Source: Paroedura picta
Taxonomy: Eukaryota; Chordata; Lepidosauria; Squamata; Gekkonidae
Reading direction: 5' to 3'
Length of the DNA stretch: 64,000 bases
Assembly (NCBI RefSeq): GCF_049243985.1
Contig: NC_135384.1
Span: 12,768,501 to 12,832,500 of the forward strand
Shown here: positions 11,035 through 21,508 of the stretch, piece by piece
Numbering within the stretch: position 1 is the stretch's first letter
How the letters are laid out: every line of letters starts with the position of its first letter
Position numbers and translations under genes: made by a program
Notes under the pieces: model-generated
The model's database searches: none
The model's input: the letters and a program-made list of their open reading frames with translations, nothing else
What the model was told of the DNA's origin: nothing

Positions 11035-11510
11035 GCTCCAAATTGGGAAATACCGGAATGTCTGAGGGGAACCTGAGGAAAGTGGGGTTTTGGGAAGAGG
11101 AGGGACTTCAGTGGGGTATAATGCCATGCATTCTATTGTGTATGTGGGTTTCAAGGGACAGCATAAGCTACCCTGATCTTGAACCTAAGTCTGGGGTCCT
11201 GGGATTCATTGGCTCTGGACTCTTAGCCAATCACAGAATGGATTTATGGACTAATCACGGGCCTCCATTAAGGGCCAATCAAGTGCCTTGGAGGGAGCCA
11301 CAAAAGTATATACAAATTCCACCATTCCAATTGTTGTTCAATATTTCCTGTTCCAGTAAAGTTGTTGGTTGTTGGAGTTGAGTGTCCATGTCTTATTGAA
11401 CCCACGGATTTAATATAGTCCAAAATGACCATTTTCTTCAGGGGAACTGATCTCTGTCACCAGGATAATAATTATAATCCCAGGATATCTCAAGCCGCCA
11501 CCTGGTAGTT
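11035..11510 (-). repeat. Dispersed squamate-type repeat, split by an insertion
   Basis: On the minus strand the two outer parts read as one repeat. One part holds GGTGGCGGCTTGAGATATCC, then GATCAGTTCCCCTGAAGAAA and ATGGTCATTTTGG. The other holds GGCATTATACCCCACTGAAG, TCCCTCCTC and CCAAAACCCCAC. I recall this order from a common reptile repeat (from memory, not searched). They are separated by a piece of about 285 bp at 11128-11413 that does not belong to it. Confidence 0.5.
11128..11413 (+). mobile_element. LTR-like insertion (fossil, family uncertain)
   Basis: This 285-bp piece has promoter-type order: two CCAAT boxes (AGCCAATCACAG and GGGCCAATCAAG), a TATA-like AAAGTATATAC, then a poly(A)-signal-like AGTAAA followed by a GT-rich run. 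That is what a solo LTR of a retrovirus-like element looks like. It has no coding sequence, and I could not fix clean ends or a target duplication. Confidence 0.35.
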
Positions 11511-12530
11511 TCAATCAAAAAGAACCAGACACAAGGCAAGCAATAGGACTAGAATGCCTTCAGCTAGGAGTAGCAGTTGTTATAACAGTCTTACTCTCTG
11601 TTAAGAGATTATTTCTCTAAACTGAAGTTCTTGTTGAAAACATTGGAATTGGCATCCCTTGAGAAAGACACACAGTGAAATGTGTTTGGATTTGTTTAAT
11701 ATTCTGGACATTAAATAACCACTGAAATGTGAAGACTCTGTAGAAGTCTGTTCATTATACTGTAACACTTGAAAGACCATACTGGTATCCCAGTGCCCTA
11801 TTACTTGCCTTGTTACCACCTGGTAGCTGAGAGTAGATTTTTATATTTATAGTTTTCTGGGAATGTTTCTCCTTTACATTATTTTTTTTAAATCTTGGGT
11901 AGTAAAGAAGATGGAATCTCCTCAATCTTTTCCCTTATTGGATAAGTCTTTATTTCCCCTCATTGTTTCTAAAGAAGTGAGCTCTGTCTCGCGAATGCTG
12001 ATACTGTAATAAATGCTGCTAATCTCTATGGTGTGACTGGAGTTCTATTTTATCAGGCTACAATTGATATGGCTCTCCCACTGGAAGTTCATTACAAAAA
12101 AGACTTATTCTCCATTTACTCTCAACCACTATAGAAATAAGAGTTGCTGTAGTATAAGAAACTGTGTTCTCTTTTCTGTGCACATACTGTAATGACTCAG
12201 TAGCAGATTTAAATATTTGGCAGAATCACTGAATTATATCTTAATCATTCTGTAGACATGAGGCTAGGACTACACGCCCTGTAACTTTTATAAGAATGAA
12301 ATAAAAGCTTAGCTATTTCAGCATCTCATTTCCTATGCGTACCAGGCAGATGCCTCCTGGAATCCTAACAGGAGGGATCAACAATAACAGCTACCACACT
12401 ACCACAATGTCAAATTGTCATTCACAAATGTACTGAACATGGCAGTTACATGTAAACATCATAGCTTGTGAAGAAATGCTTTATTTCTTTGGAGTTTGAA
12501 CTGGACCTACACTGTGAGTTTTAAATATTC
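11511..12530. other. Unrecognised spacer
   Basis: No gene, no confident repeat. The direct ACCTGGTAG motifs at about 11499 and 11818 may bracket a further old insertion. Confidence 0.3.
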
Positions 12531-12533
12531 CCT

Positions 12534-12660
<127 letters not shown>

Positions 12661-12837
12661 TAACTGTTTCCACATTGGGAACTTCACTAAAATGGCTCCC
12701 ATGCTGGAGCACAAATCTGAGCACAAACCTGAGCCAAAGACTCCCCGCTCTGAGAGCAGGAAGAGGCAGGGCAAATTATCCCAGCTCAAACTCCAGCCTA
12801 CAGCCCAGCGTAGAGCCTCCAATGTGGAAAAGGTCTT
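12661..12837 (-). mobile_element. Harbinger-like MITE, second diverged copy
   Basis: The reverse complement begins GACCTTTTCCACATTGGAGG and ends AGTTCCCAATGTGGAAAC. It matches 51945-52125 internally (GGCTGGAGTTT, CTGCCTCTTCCTG, GATTTGTGCTCC). The terminal inverted repeats, TTTCCACATTGG and CCAATGTGGAAA, are still perfect over 12 bp. Confidence 0.68.
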
Positions 12838-14365
12838 CCTCCCTCCCTCCCTCTTTCTCCATAGAACAGGGAGGGAGGAAGAAGTCAGTTCAGTTGCTTC
12901 CCAAACATATTTCAGCCCCCTTTCATACAAATGCCAATAGATCTAGCAGGCGAGATAATGAGTGGGTCAAGCTCTCTCCACCTCTGAACAGGGAATGAAC
13001 ATTTGAAGAAAATTTCTAGGATCATCAGGGAAAGCTTCTCTGACAAATCTGAGACACATTTCTGGCAGCTTGGAGGAAGGAGATTTGGTGCTGAGATTTA
13101 AGTGGAGGAGTTTGCCATTGATCATTTGCTTACCCAAAGAGCTGGAAAAGCCTTCATGGTAATGGAGATTTTGTACAGATCTGGAACTTCATATGCTAAA
13201 GGCATTGTCCTATATTTTAACATCTGTTTATTTACTTCTATGGTGTGTGTGGTGTAGCCAGTGCAGGAGATCCATCTGATAGGGCATGTATAGAGAGAGG
13301 AACAAAGGGGTTGCATTATACACATTTATTTGGAACCCCTTGTTCAACCTGGTGCTGTGCTACAAGTATGCTTGTGAACATTATCTTTTAAATAAATATT
13401 TTAAAAGTTTTGATTCTGGTAGTGGTTCTCTGTACCGCACAGACCTCTACCATCTCGGACATTCTATTTGAAAAGCAGCACCAGAGGAAGCCAGCCAGTT
13501 GGCAAGTGGCTATTCCTCCAGGGGCACACAAGGCAGTAATCTGTCCCCATTGTGACCAGACACTGGGCACTGGGAAACAGAGGGCAATGTCTAAGAACCT
13601 GGAAGGGAAATTATTGTTACAAAACATTACCTCTACTTCTATTGTTCAAAGATTAGTGAAAAATCCTGTTCTCCTTGTATGAGGATTGAGGATTCGTATC
13701 TTACATTTACTGAAGTGGGCTGCATATTCAAGAAGCTGATCTTGTGGATAGATCTGTGGGTTTAAATTGGGCTGCCCAGTAGTGCCTTAGCCAAGCCTGT
13801 GGGGACTGTTCTCCCTGCAGGGTCAACTCCTTGGCAGCCTCTCCATCAACAACTCCATCAACAACTCCAAAGTTATTCAAATGCCTCTTCAAGGAGGACT
13901 TTATGGTACGGAAAAAACATGTAGATTCAACACTCTTTTCCCATGGCAGTCATGGTTCTAAATGTTCCCTCATCCTCCTGTTATACATGGGCCACATGCA
14001 TTTTTTTCCTGAGAAAACTGATTGTCTCAACTTATACAACTTTCTGCTGAAGGAAAAACAAATCCATAATTTTTTTTACCTTTTATACCAGTTTCTGTTT
14101 TATTTAATTGCATTTCTATTTAAACTTCTCCTAGTTTTTCAATTTTATTTGTGTGTCAGTTATGTGGCAATTGTGCATGTCTATCAATGGTATATAAATT
14201 ACATGCCAATCACATAAAATCCCATAAAGGTAACAAAAGAATAACTAACAACATCAATAGAACTGAGGGAGACCACTCCCCCCAAACAATGAGATGGATA
14301 TTATTTTTTGAGACAAGACAACCCAGCCAAAATGTAGGCTCTTTCCTAACAGCTCATCAAGCTGG
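12838..14365. other. Unrecognised spacer
   Basis: Non-coding; only short chance ORFs. An AATAAATATTTTAAA run near 13390 could be an old LINE or LTR end, but I cannot support a family. Confidence 0.3.
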
Positions 14366-14369
14366 AACA

Positions 14370-14935
14370 ATGGTTTGAGTGTCATAGAAAGATTCGGGAG
14401 ATTCAGGCTCAGATTTTCATTCTTCCATAGAAGCTTGCTGGGTGGCCTTGGGTTGGCTATTCACCTCTCTCAGGCTCACTCTGGCCTATTATGTGTGTCG
14501 GCTGAAACGGCAGCATGGAGAACGCGGAGTAGGAAGAAGCAAAGCAAACCAAACCGCTTACGCACGGGATGGAATGCAAAACCCAGGGTATCCGATTATG
14601 CACGTGGCTACTCTGGAGCCGCTTCCAGTTGCACCCTGGTCCTGGAAGCTCCGCATTCTTCTGCATCTCGCTAACGTGGCTTTTTCGGTGGCATACTTTG
14701 ACTCTGTGCCTGGTTGCCACCTGCAATGTGCATAATTGGTGATTTTAGCCGCCGCCATTCCACCCCGAATGCAGACCTTCCAATCTGTGCATAATGGGGC
14801 TCTCTGGCTCACCTTGAGCTGGCTATTCCCTCTCTCAGGCTCGCCTCCCTCTCTCAGGCTCACCACCGTTACGTTGTGAGGATAAATTCAGGGGATAAGA
14901 ATGAAGTAAGCTGCTTTTGGTCTCTATTGAGAAGA
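14370..14935 (+). mobile_element. SINE-like sequence split by a MITE
   Basis: The outer parts (GCTGGGTGGCCTTGGG, CTCTCTCAGGCTCAC, then GTAAGCTGCTTTTGG) resemble the type-2 tRNA SINEs elsewhere in the window. The centre, about 14484-14808, is a GC-richer piece whose ends GGCCTATTATGTGTG and CTGTGCATAATGGGGC are imperfect inverted repeats, as in a MITE. Confidence 0.45.
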
Positions 14936-14940
14936 AACAG

Positions 14941-15068
14941 GGGCTCACTCCGCATGGGATAGTGCACTTTCAGTGTACTGTTATAGCTGGATTTTCCTGT
15001 GCAGAACAGGAAAATCTACTTCTAGAGTGCATTGAAAGTGCATTAGCTAATGTGTGCAGAATGGGCCT
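14941..15068. mobile_element. Foldback MITE
   Basis: An imperfect palindrome. Outer arms GGGCTCACTCCGCATG and its counterpart GTGTGCAGAATGGGCC, inner arms GTGCACTTTCA and TGAAAGTGCAT, and a central TTTTCCTGTGCAGAACAGGAAAA-type hairpin. No coding capacity; superfamily not determined. Confidence 0.6.
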
Positions 15069-15238
15069 TAGAGTATCATTATATAGGCAATAGAGGAACA
15101 AATCCTGCTGAAGAAAAAACAGTCTTGGCTTCTGCAAAACTGGGCCAAATACTATCTCAAATCCTATTTGATAGGAACTTGGTCAATGTATCTGTAACTT
15201 ATCTCTTTATATCACCTTCCTAAGAATGATCATATCTT

Positions 15239-16165
15239 TCAAGAAAAATACCTAAACCTTAAAATCTTTGACATGGCTTTTTTGATCTCCTTGTTTCTCA
15301 TGCTGTAAATCACTGGATTCAAAATAGGTGGAGCCAGGGAATAGAGCATTGTAAATATAATATCTAACCAAGAAAAACTCTTAGAGGTAGGCTTCAGGTG
15401 GGCAATAAATATAGTAAATACAAATGTGGAGCAGACAGTGAGGTGGGGGATGCAAGTGGAGAAAGCCTTCTGCCTCCCCTTTGCAGAAGGCAATCTTAAC
15501 ACCGTGGTGAAAATGTATAGATAGGTTACAATGATATAGACAAAACAGCCCAGTGCAAGGACAAATCCAGTTAAAAGAGTAGCCATTTCAATAATATTTA
15601 ACTCAGAACAAGACAATTTTGTTAGCTTTGGAATTTCACAAAAAAACTGATTGACAATGTTAGAGCAGAAATGGTTGGTGAAAATCCCAATGGTGTGCAT
15701 ACCTGCATACAGAAAACTAGCAGACCACACACCAGCCATGATTTCAGTGCAGGCCTGCCTATTAATTATCATCTCATACTGTAAAGGATTGCAAATGGCC
15801 ACATACCGGTCATATGCCATGACTGTTAAGATGCACCAATCAGATGTTATAAAGAACAAAAACCAGAAGACTTGAGAAACACACCCAGTAAATGAAATGT
15901 ATCTGGTATTCAGGAGAGAATTGATCATGGATTTGGGGAGGATGATAGACACTTGTCCAAGGTCCTGCACAGCCAAGTTCATCAGAAAGAAGTACATGGG
16001 GGTGTGCAGGTGATGGTCTAAGATGACTGAAGAGATGATGAGGAGGTTCCCTGTGATCGTTGCCAAGTACAACATCAGAAACACAATGATGTGGAGAAAC
16101 TGTAGTTCCCGAACCTCTGAGAATTCCAGGAGCAGAAAATGAGACACAGCAGTTCCGTTGAGCAT
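15239..16165 (-). CDS. Olfactory receptor, OR14-like group A1 (308 aa)
   Basis: Intact odorant receptor starting MLNGTAVSHFLLLEFSEV. Landmarks: N-glycosylation site N3-G-T, GN at 39-40, LHTPMYFFL at 53-61, C95, MAYDRYVAIC at 116-125, C167/C176/C186, TYLYIFTTVLRLPS across TM5 and the third inner loop, KAFSTCIPHL at 233-242, and PPILNPVIYSMRNKEI at 279-294. It ends RYFS, three residues before its paralogues (RYFSRKI), because the AGA codon that follows is TGA here. A splice acceptor (TTTTTCAAG) lies 24 nt before the ATG, and the promoter and first exon are at 17548-17639. Closest relatives are the genes at 21931, 27269 and 34364. Expected in olfactory neurons; the ligand is unknown. Confidence 0.95.
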   Translation of the reverse strand: MLNGTAVSHFLLLEFSEVRELQFLHIIVFLMLYLATITGNLLIISSVILDHHLHTPMYFFLMNLAVQDLGQVSIILPKSMINSLLNTRYISFTGCVSQVFWFLFFITSDWCILTVMAYDRYVAICNPLQYEMIINRQACTEIMAGVWSASFLYAGMHTIGIFTNHFCSNIVNQFFCEIPKLTKLSCSELNIIEMATLLTGFVLALGCFVYIIVTYLYIFTTVLRLPSAKGRQKAFSTCIPHLTVCSTFVFTIFIAHLKPTSKSFSWLDIIFTMLYSLAPPILNPVIYSMRNKEIKKAMSKILRFRYFS

Positions 16166-16227
16166 TTTTCATTACCACGTTGTATAACCCTTGAAAAAGG
16201 AAAGGCAAGCAAACAGTAAGAATTACA

Positions 16228-16532
16228 GGCAAATAACTCTCGGCACATCTAAATTTTGCATTGCCACCATGAAATTGCGTACTATGTATGTAAATCAGAA
16301 AATATCTCTCTGATCCAATTTCAAAAGTACACAGAGCCAATTGTCACTGGCAACTTAAACTATGTCTTAAATATTCGATCAAACATCTTAAAGTTTTTAT
16401 GTCGCCAGATCTTTAAAAAAAATTATAATACTATTACTGTTTTTTTCTCTTTTTAGATTCTCTTAGTTTTTAATGGCATGTATTTGAATTCTGGTCTGAA
16501 TGACCGTAAATAATTATTGATTTATTGACATT
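16228..16532 (+). mobile_element. Insertion in the OR intron, LINE 3'-end-like
   Basis: About 305 bp absent from the paralogous introns at 22925, 28262 and 35440. It is bracketed by AGAATTACA (16219-16227) and AAAATTACA (16534-16542), a near-perfect target duplication. It ends GGTCTGAATGACCGTAAATAA, like the insert at about 36395-36560 on the other strand. Family uncertain. Confidence 0.55.
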
Positions 16533-16894
16533 AAAAATTACAATCTGCTATAGTAGTAATTTTAAGAGCTGTAACTGTATTGGACGACAGTGGCCACATT
16601 TGCAGTCTCCAAAGCTGTCTTCAGTGTGTAATGGTGTGAAAAAGTGAAACCTGAATCACTGAAAACGTATCCTGGAGCACTTGTTTGAGTGATAATTGTA
16701 GAAGAATTGTGGGAGGAATGTATGCTTTGAGACTTGAGGAGATCAAGTTCCTTTGGGCCATTAAAGTAACTCTGTTGTCACCTCTGTATGTAAAGTCCAG
16801 GGAAGGCAAACATTGTACATGGAAAGACATCAATGGGGTATCATATTAAAAATTTCACCCTCCAAACCAGCAATGTTCTCTGTGGAACTGACGT

Positions 16895-17035
16895 GAGCTT
16901 TCGAGTGTAAGGACTCTTTGTCAGATGAAGTCAGAAGAAGTCTGACAAAGAGAGCTTGCACTCAAAAGCTCAAGCCCTGAATAAATCTTTGATGGTCTTA
17001 AAGTTGCTATTGGATTCTCATTTTATTCAGTAATA
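16895..17035. mobile_element. Foldback element, partial
   Basis: Inverted arms GAGCTTTCGAGTGTAAGGAC and CTTGCACTCAAAAGCTCAAG, followed by CCTGAATAAATCTTTGATGG and TCTTAAAG. This is a shortened copy of the element at 28738-28968. Confidence 0.6.
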
Positions 17036-17547
17036 TATTGTCTCCCAATGGTATTTACAGAGATTTGTTCAGTCAATCAAATAACCAGACAAAGACCAAA
17101 ATAATTTTCAATTCCAGACAGTTATGCATCAATTCATGAATATTATGATTCTGTCTGACAGCCCAGGTCAGAGTTTCCAAGCGATAAAGCTCCTTCTGCA
17201 TGTTTGACATGATCCAGAGAAGAAGCCAAGGTCACCAGAACTGAGGAAAACCGAACAAACAATTATGACTTTGAAAGTAGTTCCCAACCTGTGAGTTCTC
17301 CTACCTGGACATCTACCCTAATATTCCACATTTACATTTTTTAAATGGGTGGTCCTTTTTTGACATGCCACAAATATGAGAAAATTGAAAAAAAATTTAA
17401 AAAATTTCAAGTGCCTTTTCATGAATCCCATTGCAGAGAGGATGAGAATCAATAGTCTGAGAGGCAAAGTAAGACAACCAAAAAGAATAAGGGAGAAGAG
17501 GGGAGGCAGAACCTGCTCAGGAGAACTGTAGAGTAGACCTTAACATC

Positions 17548-17639
17548 ACTTACCATGTTTCTTCACCTTGTCTTTAGCTTTCCGGTGCAGGGTTCTTTGT
17601 GCCTCTCTGAAGACCCCTCATTCCATCCTTTTCTTTATA
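17548..17639 (-). promoter_or_regulatory. Promoter and non-coding first exon for the OR at 15239
   Basis: TATAAA at 17639-17634, splice donor ATG|GTAAGT with GTAAGT at 17553-17548, spacing 85 bp. Nearly identical to 24936-25027. Confidence 0.78.
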
Positions 17640-18222
17640 AACCAGCCATTAAGATGCCGACAGCATTGTGTCAAAAACGTATCCCCAAGCTCTGCAGCAG
17701 AATCCTCCAAGTATTTGCTCTCCTGACTACAGCACAACAAAAGTGAAAAAGTGCCCTCCCCCCAAAAAAGTTTACTGTCCTTATGTTACTTCTTTTACAG
17801 ATTCTCTAAAGTAACTCAAACGCGTAATTTGCAAAGTCCGGATCACTGGATGAGCATGAGAAAAGGAGGGCATCTGATGTCAGATATGCCTACAGTTGCC
17901 ACTTCCAGCTTATGCTGGTGAGGAATCCCCATAGCCTAATTCTTAGGGGGATTAAGATGCCTGTGTTAGATGGAGACACTAGATGTGTACACACAATGTA
18001 ATTATGTGTAGGGTAAATAGAGGTACAGGGCAAATGCAGATACAGAGTTTTTTGCCATCTCTACAGCATCTGTTAGCTCTCATCCGGCACAATTGTTTAG
18101 GGTACTTCGGACTCTTACCACCCATGAGGAAGAGGACCAAAATAATAAGCAATTGGATTTGAGCTGCAAGGCATTGGCAAGCTTATTGCTTCGCTGTGAC
18201 CTTTCTGCCATGATTGATTGAT
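17640..18222 (-). other. Promoter-upstream block of an A1 unit
   Basis: Same conserved block as 4323-4724. It includes ACAATTGTTTAGGGTACTTC at about 18090-18110, which is the empty site of the hAT MITE found in the units at 25496 and 30024. Confidence 0.5.
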
Positions 18223-18382
18223 TGATTGATTATTTTATTTATGTCCCACCACTCCCACATAGTGGCAGGAAACAACAACAGCATTCAAAAATTAAATCCC
18301 CCTGGGCCATGATACTCAGTAAAATCCAATAAAAACCCACCCTTGATGGTGAAAAATACCCTCCCTCAACTCCACAGAGACT
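18222..18382 (-). mobile_element. L2-type LINE 3' tail
   Basis: Begins with (GATT)n, the reverse complement of the (AATC)n tail, then TTTATGTCCCACCACTCCC and CCCACCCTTGATGGTG. Matches the 3' end of the longer copy at 30890-32158. Confidence 0.75.
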
Positions 18383-18383
18383 C

Positions 18384-18440
18384 ATGGGAATTATAGCCCA
18401 TGGACATCTGAAGGACCACAGGTTGATTACCCCTGGGTTA
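18384..18440. mobile_element. hAT MITE, right half
   Basis: Ends GACCACAGGTTGATTACCCC followed by GGGTTAGGGTACTTCG, the same right flank as the MITEs at 25496 and 30024. The left half is missing and replaced by L2 sequence. Confidence 0.6.
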
Positions 18441-18541
18441 GGGTACTTCGAACTCTTACCAGCCATGAGGAATTGGATATGAGCTGCAAGGCATTGGCAA
18501 GCTTCTTTGTGGATAAAATCTTATTGCTTCACTGAGACCAC

Positions 18542-19165
18542 GATTGATTGATTATTTTATTTATAGCCCACCACTCCCACATAGTGGCTCCGGGCAGGAA
18601 ACAACAACAGCATCTTTAAACCGCTCCAGCGGCCGGGAGAAGGCCGCAAATTCTCCGTCATTGAGGGGGCCGCTCTGCCTTCTCCCGGCCGCTGGAGCGG
18701 CCTCGCTGCGAGGGCGCTCCAGCGGCCGGGAGAAGGTGGAGCAGCACCCCGCCCACCCAGGAGCATGGCTGGTGCTTCTGCTGGCTGCAGGAGAAGGCTG
18801 CCGATGCTCTGTTGTGGGGGGGGTGCTCCGACTACTCCCAGCTGCTGGAGCGTCCTCGCGTTGAGGCTGCTCCGGCGGCCGGGAGAAGGCCAAAAAAGCT
18901 CCGTCGTAGGGAGGGGGCCTCCACCAATGGCTCGCCGTTCTAGCGCCCGCTGTATTCTCAAAACACCGGGCTTTATTTCTAGTCCAAAAATAATATCCCT
19001 GTAGACCATGAAACCCAGTAAACCCCAATAAAAACCCACCCTTGATGGTGAAAAATATCCTCCCCCAACTCCACAAGCTCTATTGCAATGCCTTAAGGGG
19101 TGTATCAGGAGGGGTCGCCCAATGACCTGGCTGGCTCAGGAGGGGCCTAGATCTTACTGCAATTA
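18542..19165 (-). mobile_element. L2-type LINE 3' end with GC-rich internal block
   Basis: The outer parts match the L2 3' end at 31900-32158 in reverse: GATTGATTATTTTATTTATAG at the low end, and AGGCCCCTCCTGAGCC-type sequence at the high end. Between about 18620 and 18990 lies a CpG-dense block in which CGGCCGGGAGAAGG recurs three times (about 18629, 18722, 18875) and once inverted. Confidence 0.7.
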
Positions 19166-19169
19166 AAGC

Positions 19170-19830
19170 AGAGCCATTCTTTACTGTCAGGAATTCTTTA
19201 GGTTTGATTAGAACTCTTGAACTTCTACTGTTGGGTGCAGCAGTTATCCCATTTCTTTAAAAGATCCCTGGCTCAATGCCTCACAGTTCATGTACAACAG
19301 TCTCTTCCCCACATAGGTTCTGGACACATAGCTCCCATGTTCCACAGTATAAACTTTTGGACACCTTCCTCCCTTTTCACCAGAAAATCCAGCCCTTTAA
19401 CTGACAAAAGTATTAGATCTAGCAGATGTTCTGCAAACATTAAATTTCAATATCCTCGTTATACCCTCACTCTATTATGCAGCTTGGTTTCCTTAGGAAG
19501 AGCGCAAGAAACTTAAGCCATTTTGTAATATTTTGTTTATTTTCAAAGTTCATATACAACACAAATGGAAGCCAAGAAGAAGCATTCATATAGGGAAACC
19601 CACCAGTTATCACTTATCATAGAAAGTCACCCTGTATCCCCATGTTATCATCAAAAACAGAGTGGGGTTCGTCTGCTTTTCTGTTTCTCTCTTCCAAAAT
19701 CTAAAACAGAAAATGTGATTCCTTTTGACCACCAAAAACAGTATGCTGAGATCATGTGTCCTGCCTGGACACACAATATCTTGGGTGGGGGATAGAGTAA
19801 GAAGGGGAATTGGGGGGCATGAAGTAAAAA
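19170..19830 (-). repeat. Shared 3'-flank module of the A1 units (copy 1)
   Basis: Runs from TTTACTGTCAGGAATTC to the GACCACCAAAAACAGTATGC stretch. It recurs at 26030-26690, 33405-33870 and 50445-51480, always on the 3' side of a minus-strand OR. Each copy holds TTGTTTATTTTCAAAG, which gives an AATAAA on the OR-sense strand about 0.6-1.6 kb past the stop codon of the next OR. It could serve as poly(A) signal, but this is only positional inference. Confidence 0.5.
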
Positions 19831-19939
19831 GAATCAAAAACAATTACAACTCATCTTGTAGATATCAACAGTCATTTTAGAACTTTACTACTCTTTTTCT
19901 TTTAGGCTCTTCCTCCAAATAGCCTTCTTCCAGCTTAAA

Positions 19940-20185
19940 GAAGAGAACCAGAGTAGTATAGAGGTTAAAAGTGGTGTGTGGTACCATAGCTAAGGTCAGT
20001 GGGATGTAATCTGGGGAATGGGCTTTGATTCGCCACTCCTCCCCATGAATCCTGCTGAATGGCCTTGGGCTACTTAAAATGTTCTCAGCACTCTCTTAAT
20101 CCCCACCTGCCTCACAAGTTACTCATCGTGAGGAGAGAAAGGGAACCTGAGAAAATGTGGTTATAACTATTCCTCTACTTCTTAG
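19940..20185 (+). mobile_element. Type-2 tRNA-derived SINE (in unit 3' flank)
   Basis: Head GAGAACCAGAGTAGTATAGAG, B-box-like CTTTGATTCGCC, then CTGAATGGCCTTGGGCTA and a TTATAACTATTCCTCTACTT end. Copies at the same place in other units (21184, 26801, 33972) show that it was carried along by duplication. Confidence 0.72.
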
Positions 20186-20397
20186 AATTTTTCCTCCAGT
20201 GTAAGTTACTCTTTCTCCAGTGGGATACACACCTAAGTCAGAGGAAGGCTTCTAACTTGAGTGAAAAGGAAAGTTGAAGTATAAATCTTACAGTAAAATA
20301 ACTAACTTCCTTACCGGTGTGGCAGGTTGCACATTTTTATGAATCCTCAACTATAAAGAATAAAATTAGCACTCTGGAATGGGTACTCACTGGCTAT

Positions 20398-20705
20398 TTT
20401 ATTTATTTTTATTTTTTAAATTTATTTTTAGATTTCTTACCCACCACTCTCAGTGGCTCGCTACAGGTTACAAAGTATCTGCCTAAAAGTCCCCAGTAAA
20501 ATTCCCTTAAAACCACAGACAAAGAACAAAATAGAAACAAAGAGAAAAAGGGGCAACAAACCCAAGGCTGCCAATTGTATAATAACAGGATCTTATTATC
20601 CTGAGGGGGTGTCATACAGATCTTCCTTAGCATGCCAGCCTCAACCATAGACCTGGCGGAAGAGCTCCAACTTGCAGGCCCTGCAGGGCCCGCAGCTCCT
20701 CCCAT
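20398..20705 (-). mobile_element. L2-type LINE 3' end (another subfamily)
   Basis: The reverse complement holds TTGGAGCTCTTCCGCCAGGT and CTATGGTTGAGGCTGG and ends in an A/T-rich tail. It lies between GGCTAT and GCAACCTAATGATC, which are adjacent (GGCTATGCAATCTAATGATC) in the paralogous units, so it is an insertion. Confidence 0.72.
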
Positions 20706-20726
20706 GCAACCTAATGATCATATCTT

Positions 20727-21110
20727 TCAAGAAAAATACCTAAAACATAAAATCTTTGACATGTTTTTTTTTTTAATCTCCTTGTTTCACATACTATAAA
20801 TCACTGGATTCAACATAGGTGGAGCCAGGGAACAGAGCATTGTAAATATCAAATCTAACCAAGAAAAACTCTTACAGACAGGTTTCAGGTGAGCAACACA
20901 TCCAGTAAACATAAATGTGGAGCAGACAATGAGGTGGGGGATGCAAGTGGAGAAAGCCTTCAGCCTCCCCTTTGCAGAAGGCAATCTTAGCACTGTGGTG
21001 AAAATGTGCACATAAGTTACAATGATATAGACAAAACAGCCCAGCCCAAGGACAACTCCAACTCCAAGAGTAGCCATAACAATAACATTAAAGTCAGAAC
21101 AAGACCATTT
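20727..21110 (-). pseudogene. OR pseudogene, 3' half only (group A1)
   Basis: The reading starts in the second outer loop (SCSDFNVIVMATLGVGVVLG, about residue 185 of the family) and runs through KAFSTCIPHL to NPVIYSM. There the arginine codon of MRNKE is TGA, and shortly after it a poly-A stretch (OR sense) has grown and breaks the frame. Residues 1-184 are absent: homology stops near 21110, and the sequence changes directly into the 3'-flank module of the next unit (GACCACCAAAAACAG). No promoter of its own remains. Confidence 0.92.
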
Positions 21111-21430
21111 TTTGACCACCAAAAACAGTATGCTGAGATCATGTGTCCTGCCTGGACAAATAGCCTTCCTCCAGCTAAAAGAAGAGAACCGGAGTAATAT
21201 AGGGGTTCAAAGTAGTATGTGGTATCATAGCTAAGGTCAGTGGGATGTAATCTGAGGAATGGGGTTTGATTCTCCACTCCTCCCCATGAAGCCTGCTGAA
21301 TGGCCTTGGGCTACCTAAAATTTTCTCAGCACTCTCTTAACCCCCACCTGCCCCAAAGGTTACTCATCATGAGGAGAGAAAGGTAACATGACAAAATGCG
21401 GTTATAACTATTCCTCTACTCCTTCGAATT
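21111..21430 (+). mobile_element. Flank-module remnant and type-2 SINE
   Basis: 21114-21160 equals the end of the shared 3'-flank module (19728-19768). 21184-21425 is the type-2 SINE in its usual place in front of the OR at 21931. Confidence 0.65.
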
Positions 21431-21508
21431 TTTCCTCCAGTGTAAGTTACTCTTTCTCCAGTGAGATACCCACTTAAGTCAGAGGAAGGCTTCTAACTTG
21501 AGTGAAAA

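Noticed and set aside
15651-15875. Plus-strand ORFs of about 74 aa inside the minus-strand OR genes (also 22352, 27690, 34866)
   Set aside because: They are antisense shadows that recur only because the OR genes are paralogues.
18544-19076. Several overlapping ORFs in the GC-rich block
   Set aside because: High GC makes long open frames on both strands by chance; the region is an L2 3' tail with a CpG-rich block.
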